Assembly: GCA_963575745.1 (NCBI GenBank)
Contig: CAUYUJ010015029.1
Location: 175,001-239,000, forward strand
Source of the DNA: Prorocentrum cordatum
Taxonomy: Eukaryota; Sar; Dinophyceae; Prorocentrales; Prorocentraceae
Length of the DNA: 64,000 bases
Reading direction: 5' to 3'
Part shown: positions 32,040 to 43,674 of the stretch, in pieces
How the letters are laid out: each line of letters starts with the position of its first letter
How positions within the stretch are numbered: the first letter of the stretch is position 1
The notes under the pieces: generated by a model
What the model was told of the DNA's origin: nothing
What the model saw: the letters and a program-made list of their open reading frames with translations, nothing else
Databases searched by the model: none
Program-made: the position numbers and the translations under genes

Positions 32040-33570
32040 GAGGTCTTGCCGCGTTCGGGGATCGAGGATCGAGGATCGGGGAGGGGGTCGAGTTGTTTCA
32101 CGTTCGGGAACCAGGGTTCGAGGATAGGGCTGGAGACCAGCTTCTTGCACGTTCGAGGATCGGGGTGGAGATCAAGTTTGTGCATGTTCGAGGGTCGGGG
32201 GGTCGAGGATCGGGGAAGAGGGATTCTGCTTTCGACGTTCGATGACCGACGTTCGAAGATCGGTAGGCTGCACACGATTTCTCCACGTTCGGGGCTCAAG
32301 ATTCGAGGGTCGCGGAGGACGTCGGTTGTTTTCCCACGCTCGGGGGGTGGCGGCCCGAGGATCGGGTAGGATATGCTGTTCTCCACGCTCGAGGATCAAA
32401 CTTCGAGGATCGGTCAGGAGGCCGAGTCTTGTCACATTCGAGTATCGTGGCTCGAAGATCGATGAGAATTCGAGGTGTTTACGCCTCGAGGCCGAAGCTC
32501 GATGATCGGGACAGAAATCAACGCGCATTCGCCAAGGAAGATCGGCATTCGATGATCGGGGGCAGGCCCACTATTCCCCACCTTCGAGGATCCATGTTCG
32601 CGGATCGGGGCGGACATCGAGTCCTTTCACGTGAGAGCGTCCAACTTCAACGATTGGAGTGGAAAGCCAGGTACTTTACGTTCGAGGGTCGAAATTCGAG
32701 GATCGGGAAGCATGCCGAGCTTTGGTTTCACCTTTGATGATCGGGGCTCGAATATTGAGCAGGGCATCTGACGTATGACATCATTATAGGGTCAAGGTCG
32801 AGGGCCGGATGGAGCCGCTGTCACATGTTCGAGGACTGGGTTCCGAGGGCTGGAGAGGATATGCGCTGTGTCATGCATGTTCGAAAGTTGAGTTCCAAGA
32901 CTCGAGCGGAAATCGTAGCTATCCTAGCGTTCGAGAGTCGAGGCTCCAGTATCGGAGAGGAGAACTAGTCTTTCCACGTTCGGGCATCGAGATCGGGGAT
33001 CGGATATCAGGGAGAACGTGTGTATACGATGTGTATACCATGTTTGGGAATCGGTGCTCGAGGATCGATGAGGAGATCTGCACTTTACACGTTCGAAAAT
33101 CGGGGCTCGAAGATCGGGGACGAAACCACGATGCTTCGTGTTTGATGATCGGGGTTTGGGCAACTGGAAAGAGATCTAGTTTTCACGTGCCAGAACCCAG
33201 GCTCGAAGACCGAGGTGGAACACGAGTACGTTGCCACCATTCGGGGATCCGGGTTCGAAGACTTGGTGGGGCGGAGGGCGAGGGAGGGGGGGAGTCGGGA
33301 TGTGTCCACGTTCCAGGATCGAGCTTCGATGATCGGGAAAGAGACGGAGGAATGTCACGTCGAGGCCCGAGCTTCGAGGGTCGGGGAGGAGACCGAGGTT
33401 TGACTCTACCCATTCGGGGATCGAGGTTCGAAGAGCCCGAGCCTTATGAAACGTTCGAGGATCGAGGCTCGAGGATCGAAGACGATATCTCGTTCTGCCG
33501 CGTTCGAAACTCACACGTCGAGGATCATCGAGGGTACCCACATTTCGTTGAAATGTCAGGTTCGGGCTTC
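32040..33570. repeat. TTCGAGGATCGGGG minisatellite, 1.5 kb
   Basis: Roughly thirty degenerate units of CACGTTCGAGGATCGNGG / CTCGAAGATCGGGG with 20-50 base spacers. Units are partly self-complementary (TTCGAA, CGATCG). Frames are open on both strands and reflect the repeat only. Confidence 0.9.
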
Positions 33571-33641
33571 TCCACCTCCATCTTGCTCAAGCTCCTCCTC
33601 TCCTCCATCCTCCTCCTCCGCCTGCTCCTCCTATCGCGCCC

Positions 33642-33800
33642 TCAGCTTATCCCATCGACCTTCAGGCGTTCCTGTGCTTCCTCCCGACCTTCGAGCGGCC
33701 ATGCGCCTTGCGGGCCACTGAAGGTCTCCCACAGATACTTCAGCTCCTTTGGGGCGGCGCGAAGCGGGGAGCCCGCGTGGAGATTTCGGCAGAATGCCCG
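33642..33800 (-). CDS. putative C-terminal coding exon, product unknown
   Basis: AAPKELKYLWETFSGPQGAW followed by PLEGREEAQERLKVDGIS and a stop at 33642. Composition is balanced and amphipathic, unlike the repeat-derived frames around it. The start of the exon is not resolved, and no family is recognised. 33820-34690 beyond it shows no other gene. Confidence 0.3.
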   Translation of the reverse strand, partial: RAFCRNLHAGSPLRAAPKELKYLWETFSGPQGAWPLEGREEAQERLKVDGIS

Positions 33801-34699
33801 CGCGCGTGCGCTCCATGCTTGCACAACAGCATACTCCGATTGCGCGTGCCGACAAGGGAGTGCACGTGCGCGCGTGCGCGTCCGCGTGCGCGCGCCTTCT
33901 AGCCTTACCGTTCGGTCGCCTGGCCTTCGGCGTTCTGGTCATTGAGGGTTGCACATCTTGTCCTCGCCCCCGCACGAGGTGGCCAGAATGCTTTGAGCGT
34001 GACCCTCCATTGCCTGCCTGGTGACTGTACCTATCGCAGCCTTGGGGGAACATGTGTGTATGCCTTTATGTACGCGCCCTGACCGAGGGCCACGGTAGCA
34101 AAAGTGTGCGTGCCTGACGTCTTGTCGAAAATAGGTTTGCACTGAGCGGGCGGGACAGCTGTGTTAGTCATGCTGGTAGCCAAATTCGAGCCACCATGGC
34201 GGCGTGGACAACTATACATGGAGAAACACTTCACGCGTCCAACTTGCTCGGCTGGTCTCTGCGCACTTGCTCCCGCTCTCCCACTCACGCTTGCGGATGC
34301 TTTCCCCCAATCATATCCCAATAAGCCATAATAAGCGGCAAGCGAAACTCTGAGCACCGCTGAGAGGGGCTGCACTGCGATGGAGCCGCCAAGTCCTTGG
34401 CGACGCTTTTGACCGCCTGGCGGCCGTTGGGCGTATGGGCAGCACTGCTTCGCGCAGCTGCCACTACCACTGCTGCTGCCAGCGCAGCTCAGAACTGCTC
34501 AGAATCCCCCTGGTCTTGTCGCACCTCTTCAACTCTCAAATCTTCTGTACTCTGCACGTCCCTCCCTTCCCCACCTCCCGCTCCCCTCCTCTCCCTCCGC
34601 TCCCGTCCCATCCCCTTCCGGCGCCTCCTCTTCCCCCTTCTGATCCGGCCCGTCCTTCATCCCCTCCTTCCTTGTCCTGCTTCCTGCTTCCTGCTTCCT

Positions 34700-34755
34700 G
34701 CTTCCTCCTCCTCCTCCTCCTCCTCCTCCTCCTCCTCCTCCTCCTCCTCCTCCCC
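34700..34755. repeat. CTTCCTG and (CCT)n microsatellite
   Basis: Short CTTCCTG tandem copies run into a CCT array. Flanking CT-rich DNA continues to about 34990. Confidence 0.85.
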
Positions 34756-35010
34756 CGTCCTCCCCCACTCCTCTCACCCATCTCGCTCCTCCCCTTTGTT
34801 CCGCCCAACACTCCTCCTCATCCTCGGGCTCCCTACGGCCCCTCATTCTCATTTCTCCTCCCCCGTCTTCCCCTATTATCCCACCCACCACCTCCCGCAC
34901 CACCCACCTCCTCCCCCATCCACCCTCCTCCTTCTCATCCTCCTCGTCCCCGCGTCCCTCCTCCCTCGCTCCTTCTCCCGCACCCTCTCCCATCCATTAA
35001 TTGCCCTCTC

Positions 35011-35038
35011 TGTTGGGCTCAAGCCATCTTGGCCCAAG
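35011..35038 (+). other. two tandem degenerate DinoSL relics
   Basis: TTGGGCTCAAG (35013-35023; 10 of 11 against the leader 3' end) is followed at once by CCATCTTGGCCCAAG (35024-35038; 13 of 15). Head-to-tail leader fragments are the known signature of repeated rounds of trans-splicing and retroposition. They stand 23 bases before the ATG at 35062. Confidence 0.55.
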
Positions 35039-35061
35039 CCGCTCACCAGCGAGCGACAGCC

Positions 35062-35487
35062 ATGTTGCGATATGGCACGGGGCCGCCGCTGGTGCTGGCG
35101 TGGCTGCGGGGGCTGCCCGAATGCGTGGCGGCCCAGCACCTTGCGCACGCACGAGGCTCTCGTCCTCGGGCAGTCGGCCCCGAGGCGTGCGGCGCGCGTC
35201 AGGCGCACACGCGCTTGCGAGGCCGCGCTCGGGCACCTCCTCGGCGGCGGCGCATCCGCTCTTGGAGTTTGGCGCGGTCGCGGGCATGCGGAACGCACCG
35301 CTTTGCCGCCCGTTTCCCGCCTTGGGCCCCGAGCGCACAGACCCTTCCCAGGGCACGAACCGACAACAAACTTGTAATCAAACAGGCCCGTTCGGCCTGG
35401 CCCCGCCTCCCTCGCCCCCTCGATCCTCCCGGCTCCCGGCCCCCTCCTCATCCCCTCCATCCCCGGTCACGCCCCTCATCGCCCTAG
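35062..35487 (+). CDS. putative ORF behind tandem leader relics, product unknown
   Basis: The first ATG after the relics starts MLRYGTGPPLVLAWLRGLPE and the frame runs 141 codons. The later part is Arg/Pro-rich and may be intron read through, so only the first ~35 codons may be exon. No domain is recognised. The only support is the position behind the leader relics. Confidence 0.3.
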   Translation: MLRYGTGPPLVLAWLRGLPECVAAQHLAHARGSRPRAVGPEACGARQAHTRLRGRARAPPRRRRIRSWSLARSRACGTHRFAARFPPWAPSAQTLPRARTDNKLVIKQARSAWPRLPRPLDPPGSRPPPHPLHPRSRPSSP

Positions 35488-35851
35488 AATGCAAAAAGAC
35501 GCCCTCGAACCGATGCCTATCCCCACTGGCGCGGCTTCGGGCATACTACACCTCCCCCTGGATGGGAACATGAGCTGCTCCCTTCGGGCTTCGAAGGGCA
35601 TGTCCCCAATTTGGGTGGTGGGGATGGTGGGGCCGAGAGAAAATGCTGGGACAGGTTAAACGATACACACACACACATGCTTCGTGCAGCTGGTCACTGT
35701 ATGCCAGGTCGTACACACCGCCGCAGCAACGCGGCGTGCGCCACGCGCACCTCCTCTCCCTGGGCTCATGTCTCGCCCCCAGCTGGCTCGTGGCCGCTGC
35801 CGCCCTATCAGGATTTCTGGGCGTCCGCTTGTTCGGTCCGTTGATGACGCC

Positions 35852-36121
35852 TCATTGGTTGAGAATCCTGTGAACGAGTGCGGCCTCGACGAATCCGACT
35901 TCTAGCGGCTGCCGCTTTTCGTGGTGCAGCCAGGATGCCCCTTGGTGCTGCTCTGCGTTGTTGTCGTGATCGTGCACGGGATTGTCCTCGAGGCCGTCGG
36001 CTTTGCAGGCTAACTTTAGGGGTGTGGCGTCGAGGTCAACAAAGCCCTCCTCCTCCTCCTCCGCCTCTTCCTCCTCCTCCTCCTCCTCCTCATATCTCCT
36101 ACTCTCCTCTCTACTCTTCAT
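35852..36121 (-). CDS. putative coding exon with a poly-Glu run, product unknown
   Basis: After a Glu run encoded by the reverse of a CCT array, the frame reads GFVDLDATPLKLACKADGLE, then DNPVHDHDNNAEQHQG and a terminal VEAALVHRILNQ before the stop at 35852. The balanced composition after the Glu run argues for real coding. No family is recognised, and the start may be an upstream exon. Confidence 0.35.
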   Translation of the reverse strand: MKSREESRRYEEEEEEEEEAEEEEEGFVDLDATPLKLACKADGLEDNPVHDHDNNAEQHQGASWLHHEKRQPLEVGFVEAALVHRILNQ

Positions 36122-36180
36122 CCTGCTTCTCCCACCTCCTCTCCTCCTCCTGCTCCTCCTCCTGCTCCTCCTCCTCCACC
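36045..36180. repeat. (CCT)n-rich tract
   Basis: CCT/CTC triplets with CTGCTC interruptions, overlapping the poly-Glu part of the exon on the minus strand. Confidence 0.85.
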
Positions 36181-36489
36181 TTTCTCTATCGTCCCCCTGC
36201 CCTCCTGCTCACCATCGTTCCTCCTCTCTCCTCCTTTCCCCGCCTCTCTACAACTACGTACCCTATATGAATAATACTCCTTTTGCTCACCCGAAGGTGA
36301 CTGGGAAGTGGAACGACCGCCTCGGCGTACTGTTCCCAACCATCCTGTGGTGTTGGGTCCTCGTTTCGAAGAGGCAGCGACCTGCGTCACTCCTTCCTGA
36401 CTCCTTCCTCCTTCATCCACCTTCCTCCCACCCCTGCGCGTCCTGCTCACCCCTACCCTCCCATCCCTCCTCCTATCCCTGCCACTGCC

Positions 36490-36990
36490 CTCCCCACGAC
36501 CATTTCAGCAACCCCTCACATGTTTCGTGGCCACGTAGGGAGCTCCACCTAATGCCCCAGCGGCTGGACTCGCATGCGGCTTCCCGCCCCTGTGCACGAC
36601 TACTTCGGCACACCACTCACACGCTTCGTGGCCTCATAGGGAGCTCCTCCTCATGCCCCAATGGCTGGACTCGCATGCGGCCAGCTCCCCGCCACTCCAC
36701 ACGACCATTTCGGCGCACCCCTCAAACGCTTCGTGGCCCCAGAGGGTTCTCCACTGCCCCAGCGGCTGGACTCGCATGCGGCTCTCCGCCGCTCCAGACG
36801 ACCATTTCGGCGCACCCATCGCACGTGCCGTGGCTCCCAAATGCCTCCAACTAATGCCCCAGTGGCTGGACTCGAATGCGGCTCACCGCCAGTTTCGGAA
36901 CACCACTCACTCGCTTCGTGGCCCCAAGGGCAGCTCCACCTAAGGCCCCAGAGGCCGTCCTCGCATGCTCCTGCCCGCCCATCTCGGCAC
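36490..36990. repeat. 100-bp tandem repeat, about five units
   Basis: CTGGACTCGCATGCGG recurs at 36564, 36664, 36765 and 36865, and TTCGTGGCC between them, giving a period of almost exactly 100 bases. Units differ by 10-25%. Short frames such as MPQWLDSHAA repeat with the DNA. Confidence 0.85.
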
Positions 36991-37379
36991 ATGCCTTACG
37001 CGCTTCGTTGTCGGCCCGCTCATTTCTCGTCCTCCGCCTTCCCCTGGTCATCCTGCTCCTCCCGCTTCTCATTTTCCAGTTCCTCCTGCTGCTGCTTCTC
37101 CTCGTCCACATCCTTCCTCCTCCTCCTCCTCCTCCTCCTCTTCCTCCTCCTCCTCCTCTTCCTCCGACTTGCCTGCTCATCCGGCACCTCCCTCTCGACT
37201 GTATACGCAGCTCTCCTTTCTCGATTGCGCATGACACGATGGCGTCCTTGTTGGAACTCCATGTCCTCCATGGCACGCGCGAGCGGACAGACGCAAAGGG
37301 GACGGGATGGGTGAGGGGTGGGTGGGATGTCAGATATGGCAGGAGCGTGCTAGCTGCCCTCGTTCCTTTCTCCTCTCTC

Positions 37380-37563
37380 CCTCTTCCTCCTCCTCCTCCT
37401 CCACCTCCTCCTCCTCCTCCTCCCTCCTCCTCCTCCTCCTCCTCCTCCTCCTCCCCCTCCTACTCCTCCTCCTCCTCCTCCTCATCCTCCTCCCCCCCCG
37501 TCCATCCTCCTCATCATCGTCACCATCACCATCACCATCACCATCACCATCATCATCATCATC

Positions 37564-37595
<32 letters not shown>

Positions 37596-37646
37596 CAGCA
37601 TCATCAGCATCATCATCATCATGATCATCATCATCATCATCATCAG

Positions 37647-37681
<35 letters not shown>

Positions 37682-38172
37682 GCATCATCATCATGATCAT
37701 GATCATCATCATCATCCTCATCATCCTCATCATCATCATCATCATCATCATCAGCACCACCACCAGCATCAGCATCAGCATCAGCATCCGCGGCCGCATC
37801 ACAGTAATCATCATCATCATCATCATCATCAGCATCAGCATCAGCATCAGCATCATCATCATCAGCATCATCATCATCATCAACATCATCATCATCATCA
37901 GCATCATCATCATCATCAGCATCATCATCATCAGCATCATCAGCATCAGCATCATCATCATCATCATCAGCATCATCAGCATCAGCATCATCATCATCCT
38001 CATCCTCATCATCATCAGCACCAGCACCAGCATCAGCATCAGCATCCGCATCCGCATCATCATCACAGTAATCATCATCATCATCAGCATCATCATCATC
38101 ACCATCATCATCAAACTCATCATCATCATCATCATCAGCATCAGCATCATCATCATCATCATCATCATCATG

Positions 38173-38203
<31 letters not shown>

Positions 38204-38222
38204 GCATCATCATCATCATCAC
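37380..38222. repeat. (CCT)n then ATC/CAT trinucleotide array
   Basis: CCT to 37500, then more than 700 bases of ATC with regular GC-AT variants (CATCAGCATCAGC). Poly-Asp, poly-His and poly-Ile frames are artefacts. 38240-38880 downstream holds nothing recognisable. Confidence 0.95.
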
Positions 38223-38894
38223 CTCTCCTCTTCATCTCTCATTCTCCTCCTCCGACTCTGACTGTAGACGGAGGCTACCGACAAACGGGGACGAGGACGA
38301 TGGCGACAACGACTCAGACGGCGGCGGCGAACACAGGTGGCGGTGGCCTCGGCCTGCGCGGGGCCGAGCACCGGCGGGAAGTCCTGGCCGTGGCCGCGGG
38401 TAGTCGGCGGCGCCGCCGCCGTCGCAGCCGCCACCGTCGTTCGCTGCCGCTGCCGTCGCCACCCGTCATCGCCGCCGCCGGGGTCGTCGTGGCCATCGCC
38501 ACCCGCCGCAGCCGCCGCGCCGCCGCCGTCGTCGCCAACGTTTTGGGGTGCCTCTGTGGGGGGAACAGAGGGCTGTGTGGGGAATTCGGCATGGACCGCG
38601 TGATGATAAAACCCATTGGCGATTCGAGCACTTGTATGGTGACGTGGGGGAAGGACGGCCCGGACTCCCCACTGCCCCGGGACAACGGTGAGCTGCAATC
38701 TCGCAGCGCTCCACATGGCACAACTAACAAAAAAAACGCCAAGAAGGCTTCGAACACGCACTGGTTCCCCCCGCCAGCTACCACGACCGTGTCGTGAGTA
38801 CATGGGATGCGGGAACCAGTGTGGACGGACGCGTTGTTACCGCAGCTAGAAACAAGAAACATCGCAGAAAGAAAAAAGCGTGAGGCAAACCGAG

Positions 38895-39029
38895 AAACGA
38901 TTGCGCACACACGCACACACACATACGTACACACACACGCACTCACACACACACACACACACACTCACATGCACTCACACACACACAAACACACAAACAC
39001 ACTAACACGCACGCACACACACACACACG

Positions 39030-39070
<41 letters not shown>

Positions 39071-39497
39071 GCACGCACACACACACACACACACCGCTGC
39101 TTGAGGCGTCGCGGCCACGAGCGAAGCGGCGCGGCGGAGGAAAGGTCGGGCAAAGAGACGCGCGTGGCCCGCCCAAATCACGCACACACACACACACACC
39201 CACACACACACACACACACACACACGCACGCACACACGCACGCACACACACACACACACACGCGCGCAAACGCCGTTGCTTGGCAACTTCTTTAACGGGT
39301 TGGCAGAAGTCCGCCCCGTATGTTGGAGCGCGATCCGTGCCGCGGAACGCGAGCACCAACACACACACACACACACCACACACATACACACATTCACACA
39401 CACACACACACTCACACTCTCACACACACAGACACACACACACACACGCATTCCACACGCACGCGCGCGCGCACACACACACACACACACCGAGCCC
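38895..39497. repeat. three (CA)n blocks
   Basis: CA/CACG repeats at 38895-39095, 39180-39265 and 39355-39497, separated by 80-90 bases of GC-rich unique DNA. Confidence 0.95.
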
Positions 39498-39897
39498 GCA
39501 CAGCGAGCCGGCAGAGCACGGACCCCGAACGGCACAGAACGGATGCGAAGCCCACTGACTCAAAGAGCGAGGGAGGGGGGGCAAGCGACGCAGCAAGAGT
39601 CAAACTTTCCATCCCCAGCAGTCGAGATCCAGAGGCTCCTGGTGGAGAGCAGCTGGGAGAAGGGCCGAGGGGTGGGGCGGGGGGGGAGAGGCGGAGAGCG
39701 CGAGAGGGACGGGGAGACAGAGAACGTGGCTGGAGCGCGAAAGTTGAGGTCGAGCGGGGGGAGCGGGGCCAGAAGGCGGAAGACCATGAGGACGACCCGA
39801 CTGGATGTGCGTACACGAAGCCATGCTCTAGGGGATGCATGTCGGCGCATGCGTCGTCGATCTTACACCTCGCAAGGCGCCTCAGCATTCCACTGGG

Positions 39898-40161
39898 TCA
39901 CCAAAGGCACAGGGGAAAGAGGCACTTCCGTGGGGCCCCTGCCGGCAAGCTGGCTTCTTCTCTGATGATGCACTGGTGCGCCCAGCCTGAGACGTCTGGC
40001 GTTCTGACATGAACACGCCGTCGCGAGAGATCACGAGCAGATCTACCGAGCAAATCTTCGCGCGGAAATTCCAAGGCCGGATCGATCCGAAACGGGGCCA
40101 GATGTTGTTGGCCTGCGGCGAGTTGAGCCCAACAAGCGATCAAACAAATGACGAAACGCAT
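39898..40161 (-). CDS. putative secreted protein, first exon, product unknown
   Basis: The ATG at 40161 starts MRFVICLIACWAQLAAGQQ, a typical signal peptide with a likely cleavage after AAG. HLAPFRIDPALEFPREDLLG and a basic stretch follow. The frame ends at 39898, perhaps in an intron. No family is recognised. Confidence 0.35.
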   Translation of the reverse strand: MRFVICLIACWAQLAAGQQHLAPFRIDPALEFPREDLLGRSARDLSRRRVHVRTPDVSGWAHQCIIREEASLPAGAPRKCLFPLCLW

Positions 40162-40502
40162 CCGCTGCGAATTCAAACACGGGAGCGCGGACGGGCGAGG
40201 GGGCGACAGGAAGGAAGGCCGCGGAAAAACCAGAGAACCCTCAGATCGCGTAGACCTTCAAGATGTGCCTGGGAGCACGGGGCCGGAGCACCTGTCGTGA
40301 TTTTTTCGCGGTGCCCAGACGCCGGGGCCCTCATCCCCCCAGTGACTTTCCAACAGTAGGTCAGGCCTCCAGCGGCCGTATGGAACGATTACAGGCTCTC
40401 TGGAAGGCTTTCGACGGGGCGGGGCTGATGCTGATGGAAACCTCCCTTGGGCCACAAGAGCCTCCAGAAAGTCTGGGAAAGCTGCGAATGCATACAACAA
40501 CC

Positions 40503-40760
40503 AAGGAGGAGGAGGAGGAGGAGGAGGAGGAGGAGGAGGAGGAAGAGGAGGAGGAGGAGGAGGAGGAGCATGGAAGGTGGAACGCAATTGGCCTGCCTCC
40601 GAAGACGCGGATCCGAATGCAAGAGGGGGGCGTGCGAGGAAGCTGGGAAGGGGAGGAGAAGGAGGAGGAGGAGGAGGTGCAGGAGGTGCAGGAGGAGGAG
40701 GAGGAGGAGGAGGAGAAAGAAGAAGAAGAAGAAGAAGAAGAAGAAGAAGAAGAAGAAGAG
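40503..40760. repeat. (GGA)n and (GAA)n tracts
   Basis: GGA at 40503-40570 and 40655-40715, GAA/AAG to 40760. 40760-41300 is GC-rich, with CGCGCG near 41095 and CGTCCTC repeats near 41030-41140. No gene is seen. Confidence 0.9.
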
Positions 40761-41306
40761 GCGGGACAAATCTGCGCTGGCCGGGGTGGAGAGGAGGCCC
40801 GGCGCCTGGAGAGCGCCGAGGCTTCGACCTTTGACCCGCCCAAGCGTCCGCGCCAGGGAGGACCTGCTAAGAGCAGGCCGCGGGGGGTGGCGGGTGGCGG
40901 GGCCGCCCGTGTCGGCGGAAACTGCGGGCGCCGACAGAGCGGGCGGCGGGGGCCCCCCTCAGAGGCGCGGCCGTGCCGGGCCGGTCGCGGCCGCCTGGCA
41001 CGGCCGCGCGGCGCTCATACCACCGTCCTCGCCCTCCGTCCTCGTCCTCGCCCGTCCTCGTCCCCGTCACCGCCCTCGCTCCATCCTCGTCGCGCGCGCG
41101 CGCGCGACCGATCGCTCGTCCTCCGTCCTCGCCATCCATCGCCAAGACCCCCCATCGCGTCGTGAAAAAGAGACTGGGGAGGGCGTTGGGCAATGTTCGG
41201 CCTCTGGGGGGTCTCACTGGGCCCTGGGGCCTCTCAGGATGAAGACCCAGTGCCAGGAAGGGGGTCGAGACCTCTGGTCGAAGAACAGGAGAGGATCTAA
41301 GCATAA

Positions 41307-41425
41307 AACTCTGCGAGGTCCGCGCGGAATTCGATCGGCGCGCGGAGCACGCCAGAGGCGGCGCCAGAGGCGCCGCCAGGTGGCCCCAACGCCGATTCGA
41401 GAAACCCGCGCGAACCTCGAAAGTT
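41307..41425. mobile_element. MITE-like element, family 1, copy 1
   Basis: Arms 41313-41340 (GCGAGGTCCGCGCGGAATTC onward) and 41390-41419 are inverted copies. The centre is a GCC-rich stem. A related copy in reverse orientation lies at 48739-48890. Confidence 0.75.
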
Positions 41426-41895
41426 CTCACGAGCATCCCGTTGACAGGAGGTCCACGACGAGAAAAAACAGGTCTGCGGCCTGGGCTGCCCTCACTGCAC
41501 CGCCAGGAGCACACGTCTGCACCTGCGGCTCCGCCGGAGCCCTGCCCTGGATGTTCCCGGAGGACGGTGCACGTGGACGCCTTCCCGCCATCGAGAGCAG
41601 GCAGATCTCCATAGCCACTGCGCGATGCAGTCGGACCTGGGCCAGAGGAGCACCCCTCAAGAGCATGAGACCCTCCAAACAAGCAGAACCTCCAGGGATG
41701 CCCTCCCCGGGATGCACAAGAGCATCCAACAGGCACGCAGAACAAAAGCATACGCTCCCCGACCCGACCTCGACCTTGTACCTCGGTCTGCCCGTATCCT
41801 TTGGGGCTCGACTCCGAGGCGGTGGATATGACCGCGTCCACTTTGTAGCGTTGCCAGCTTGCGGCAGCCACACACCCGTGCTGGCGGGTATGCTG

Positions 41896-42070
41896 CATGT
41901 AGGGCTACGAGATCTACACATATCCACTGCTCCTGGCCAGGCCCATCCTGGGCCCGAGAGCGGTGTATACGCCCTCGTGGCCTAGCCAGGGGGACATATA
42001 CACCGCTCCTGGACCCAGGATGGGCTTGGCCAGGAGCAGTGGATATGTATAGATCTCGTCGCCCTAGCAT
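41896..42070. mobile_element. foldback element with ~75-bp arms
   Basis: 41896-41969 and 41996-42070 are inverted copies at roughly 88% identity (for example CATATCCACTGCTCCTGGCC in the left arm) around a 26-base loop. It would fold into one long hairpin. 42071-42650 around it has no gene I can support. Confidence 0.85.
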
Positions 42071-42653
42071 GATCCCTCTCGGGAACCCTTGGGAGCCCAC
42101 CGGGCCTCGTGGTGGCCCCGTGGCCCACTGGGGCTGCGTGGCCCCGTGCCGGCCCTGACCGCCGCTCCGGTACAGAGCCCCTGTGACGCAAGGAGACTGG
42201 ACGGCGCCAGGTGGATCTGGCGGTGGGCCCACCAGGCTCGCATCGGAAGTTGCCAGAGGTGATGGTGGCCCAAAAGGGCCCCCCAGCCTGTCGCGCGGGG
42301 TGCCCTGGAACCTCTCTGGCAACCTGCGATGCCAGACATCCGACGCCGCAGCTTGCCCATGCGCAGTCCCCGGGAAACCCGGCACCCCTCCCCCCCGGGG
42401 TCGGCTGCTCATCCTGGGCCGGCTCCTGGTGATCCCGTGGGCCCGCAAGCGGCCCCCAAGAGGCCGAACCTGCGGAGAGCACGCCGTCTCCGTGTCTGTC
42501 CGAGACGCCCGAGGCCTGGGCCTCCGCAGCCTGCTCTTCCCATCCTCGTCACCTGAGCATTTTCTTAGGATTTGCTTTATGTGCTGCTTTTGTTGTTGTT
42601 TCTTTTTTGGATGTTGCTCTTTTTGTTTATGGTTGTATTGTAGGGTGGCGGGC

Positions 42654-42935
42654 TCAGGGTGAAATCCATATGGGCGTTGGCGCCTCGAAGATCAGTTCAT
42701 CCTCTGATTCACCTCTTGCAGATCCAAGACTCGACAAACCAATCGCAACGGCATCTGAGATGTCACCCTTTGCACCCAAAGAAGATGCCAGGGTCACCCG
42801 TTCCTCCGTCGCGCGGGCTGGGCGCTGCGGCGCGCGCAGTAGCGGGCGCGGAGAGACGGCCCGCTCGGTCGTCCTCGGCCTCCCGCCGCTCGTCCGCGCT
42901 CTGCCATCTGTGGCGGCGGCTTCGAGGTCCCACAT
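42654..42935 (-). CDS. putative small acidic-tailed protein or last exon, product unknown
   Basis: ATG at 42935. An Arg/Pro-rich first half is followed by ERVTLASSLGAKGDISDAVA and GESEDELIFEAPTPIWISP before the stop at 42654. The second half has balanced composition and an acidic C-terminus typical of real coding sequence. It lies just outside the dispersed repeat at 42965. No family is recognised. Confidence 0.4.
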   Translation of the reverse strand: MWDLEAAATDGRARTSGGRPRTTERAVSPRPLLRAPQRPARATEERVTLASSLGAKGDISDAVAIGLSSLGSARGESEDELIFEAPTPIWISP

Positions 42936-42964
42936 GCGTCCTCAGGCTTCCAACGTCTTAGAAA

Positions 42965-43139
42965 TACAGTCGGGCTGCTGCAAGAATGACCGCTAAATCA
43001 GGAACGAAGTCCCTTCTTGGCCCTGTAAGCGCATCGGTGCCCCAGGAGGGCAAGAGGAACAGCACTGGAGGAACCTAAGGAACATCGAGCCCCTTCCGAA
43101 CCCAAACTGTTCCTTATTTCAGCGTCTTGACTGTACCAC
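42965..43139 (+). mobile_element. MITE-like dispersed repeat, family 2, copy 1
   Basis: About 85% identical over 175 bases to 59476-59651. It begins TACAGTC and ends GACTGTA, with GCTG-AA...AGGAAC continuing the inverted ends. No coding capacity. Confidence 0.75.
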
Positions 43140-43674
43140 GCCAGATTCTCCGACCGCCCCTTCCAGCGACCGGGGGCCGTCGTTGGGCTGTGGAGCGGAA
43201 GGACTCAGGATGAAGACCCAGTCCCCGGGACGGGCTTGAGACCTCTGGGGCTCGCGCACGAGAGAAATCGAAACATAGCAATGCTTACGTGTCTCGGCTG
43301 TAGACAAGCATCTTATTTTTTGTGTACGCTTTACTTGTGCAATCGGGCTGCCCCCTTCTGGAGCAGGCCCCCGCCCAAGGATCCTCCGTTTGTGCAAGTA
43401 CAAACATGTACCGCGTCTGGCAGATGTACACATCGCCTTGACGGTGCGCGCGTTGATGCCAACTGAAACAAATTCACAACGTGATTTCACGTGCACCAGG
43501 TTTCCCAGAGGCAGCGATGTGGGGGCCACGGAGGCTTGCCAGGACAACAAGATCACATTAACACCAGCAGAACAGCTGTCAACACTTTGGAAAAATACGA
43601 GCTGATAACATGACGAAAAGATATAGAAACTACAGAAGTCTGTTACTGACACATCTCTAGTGGGCGGGAAGGGT

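Noticed and set aside
43119-43652. 177-codon minus-strand ORF
   Set aside because: Overlaps a dispersed repeat and has no codon bias or domain.
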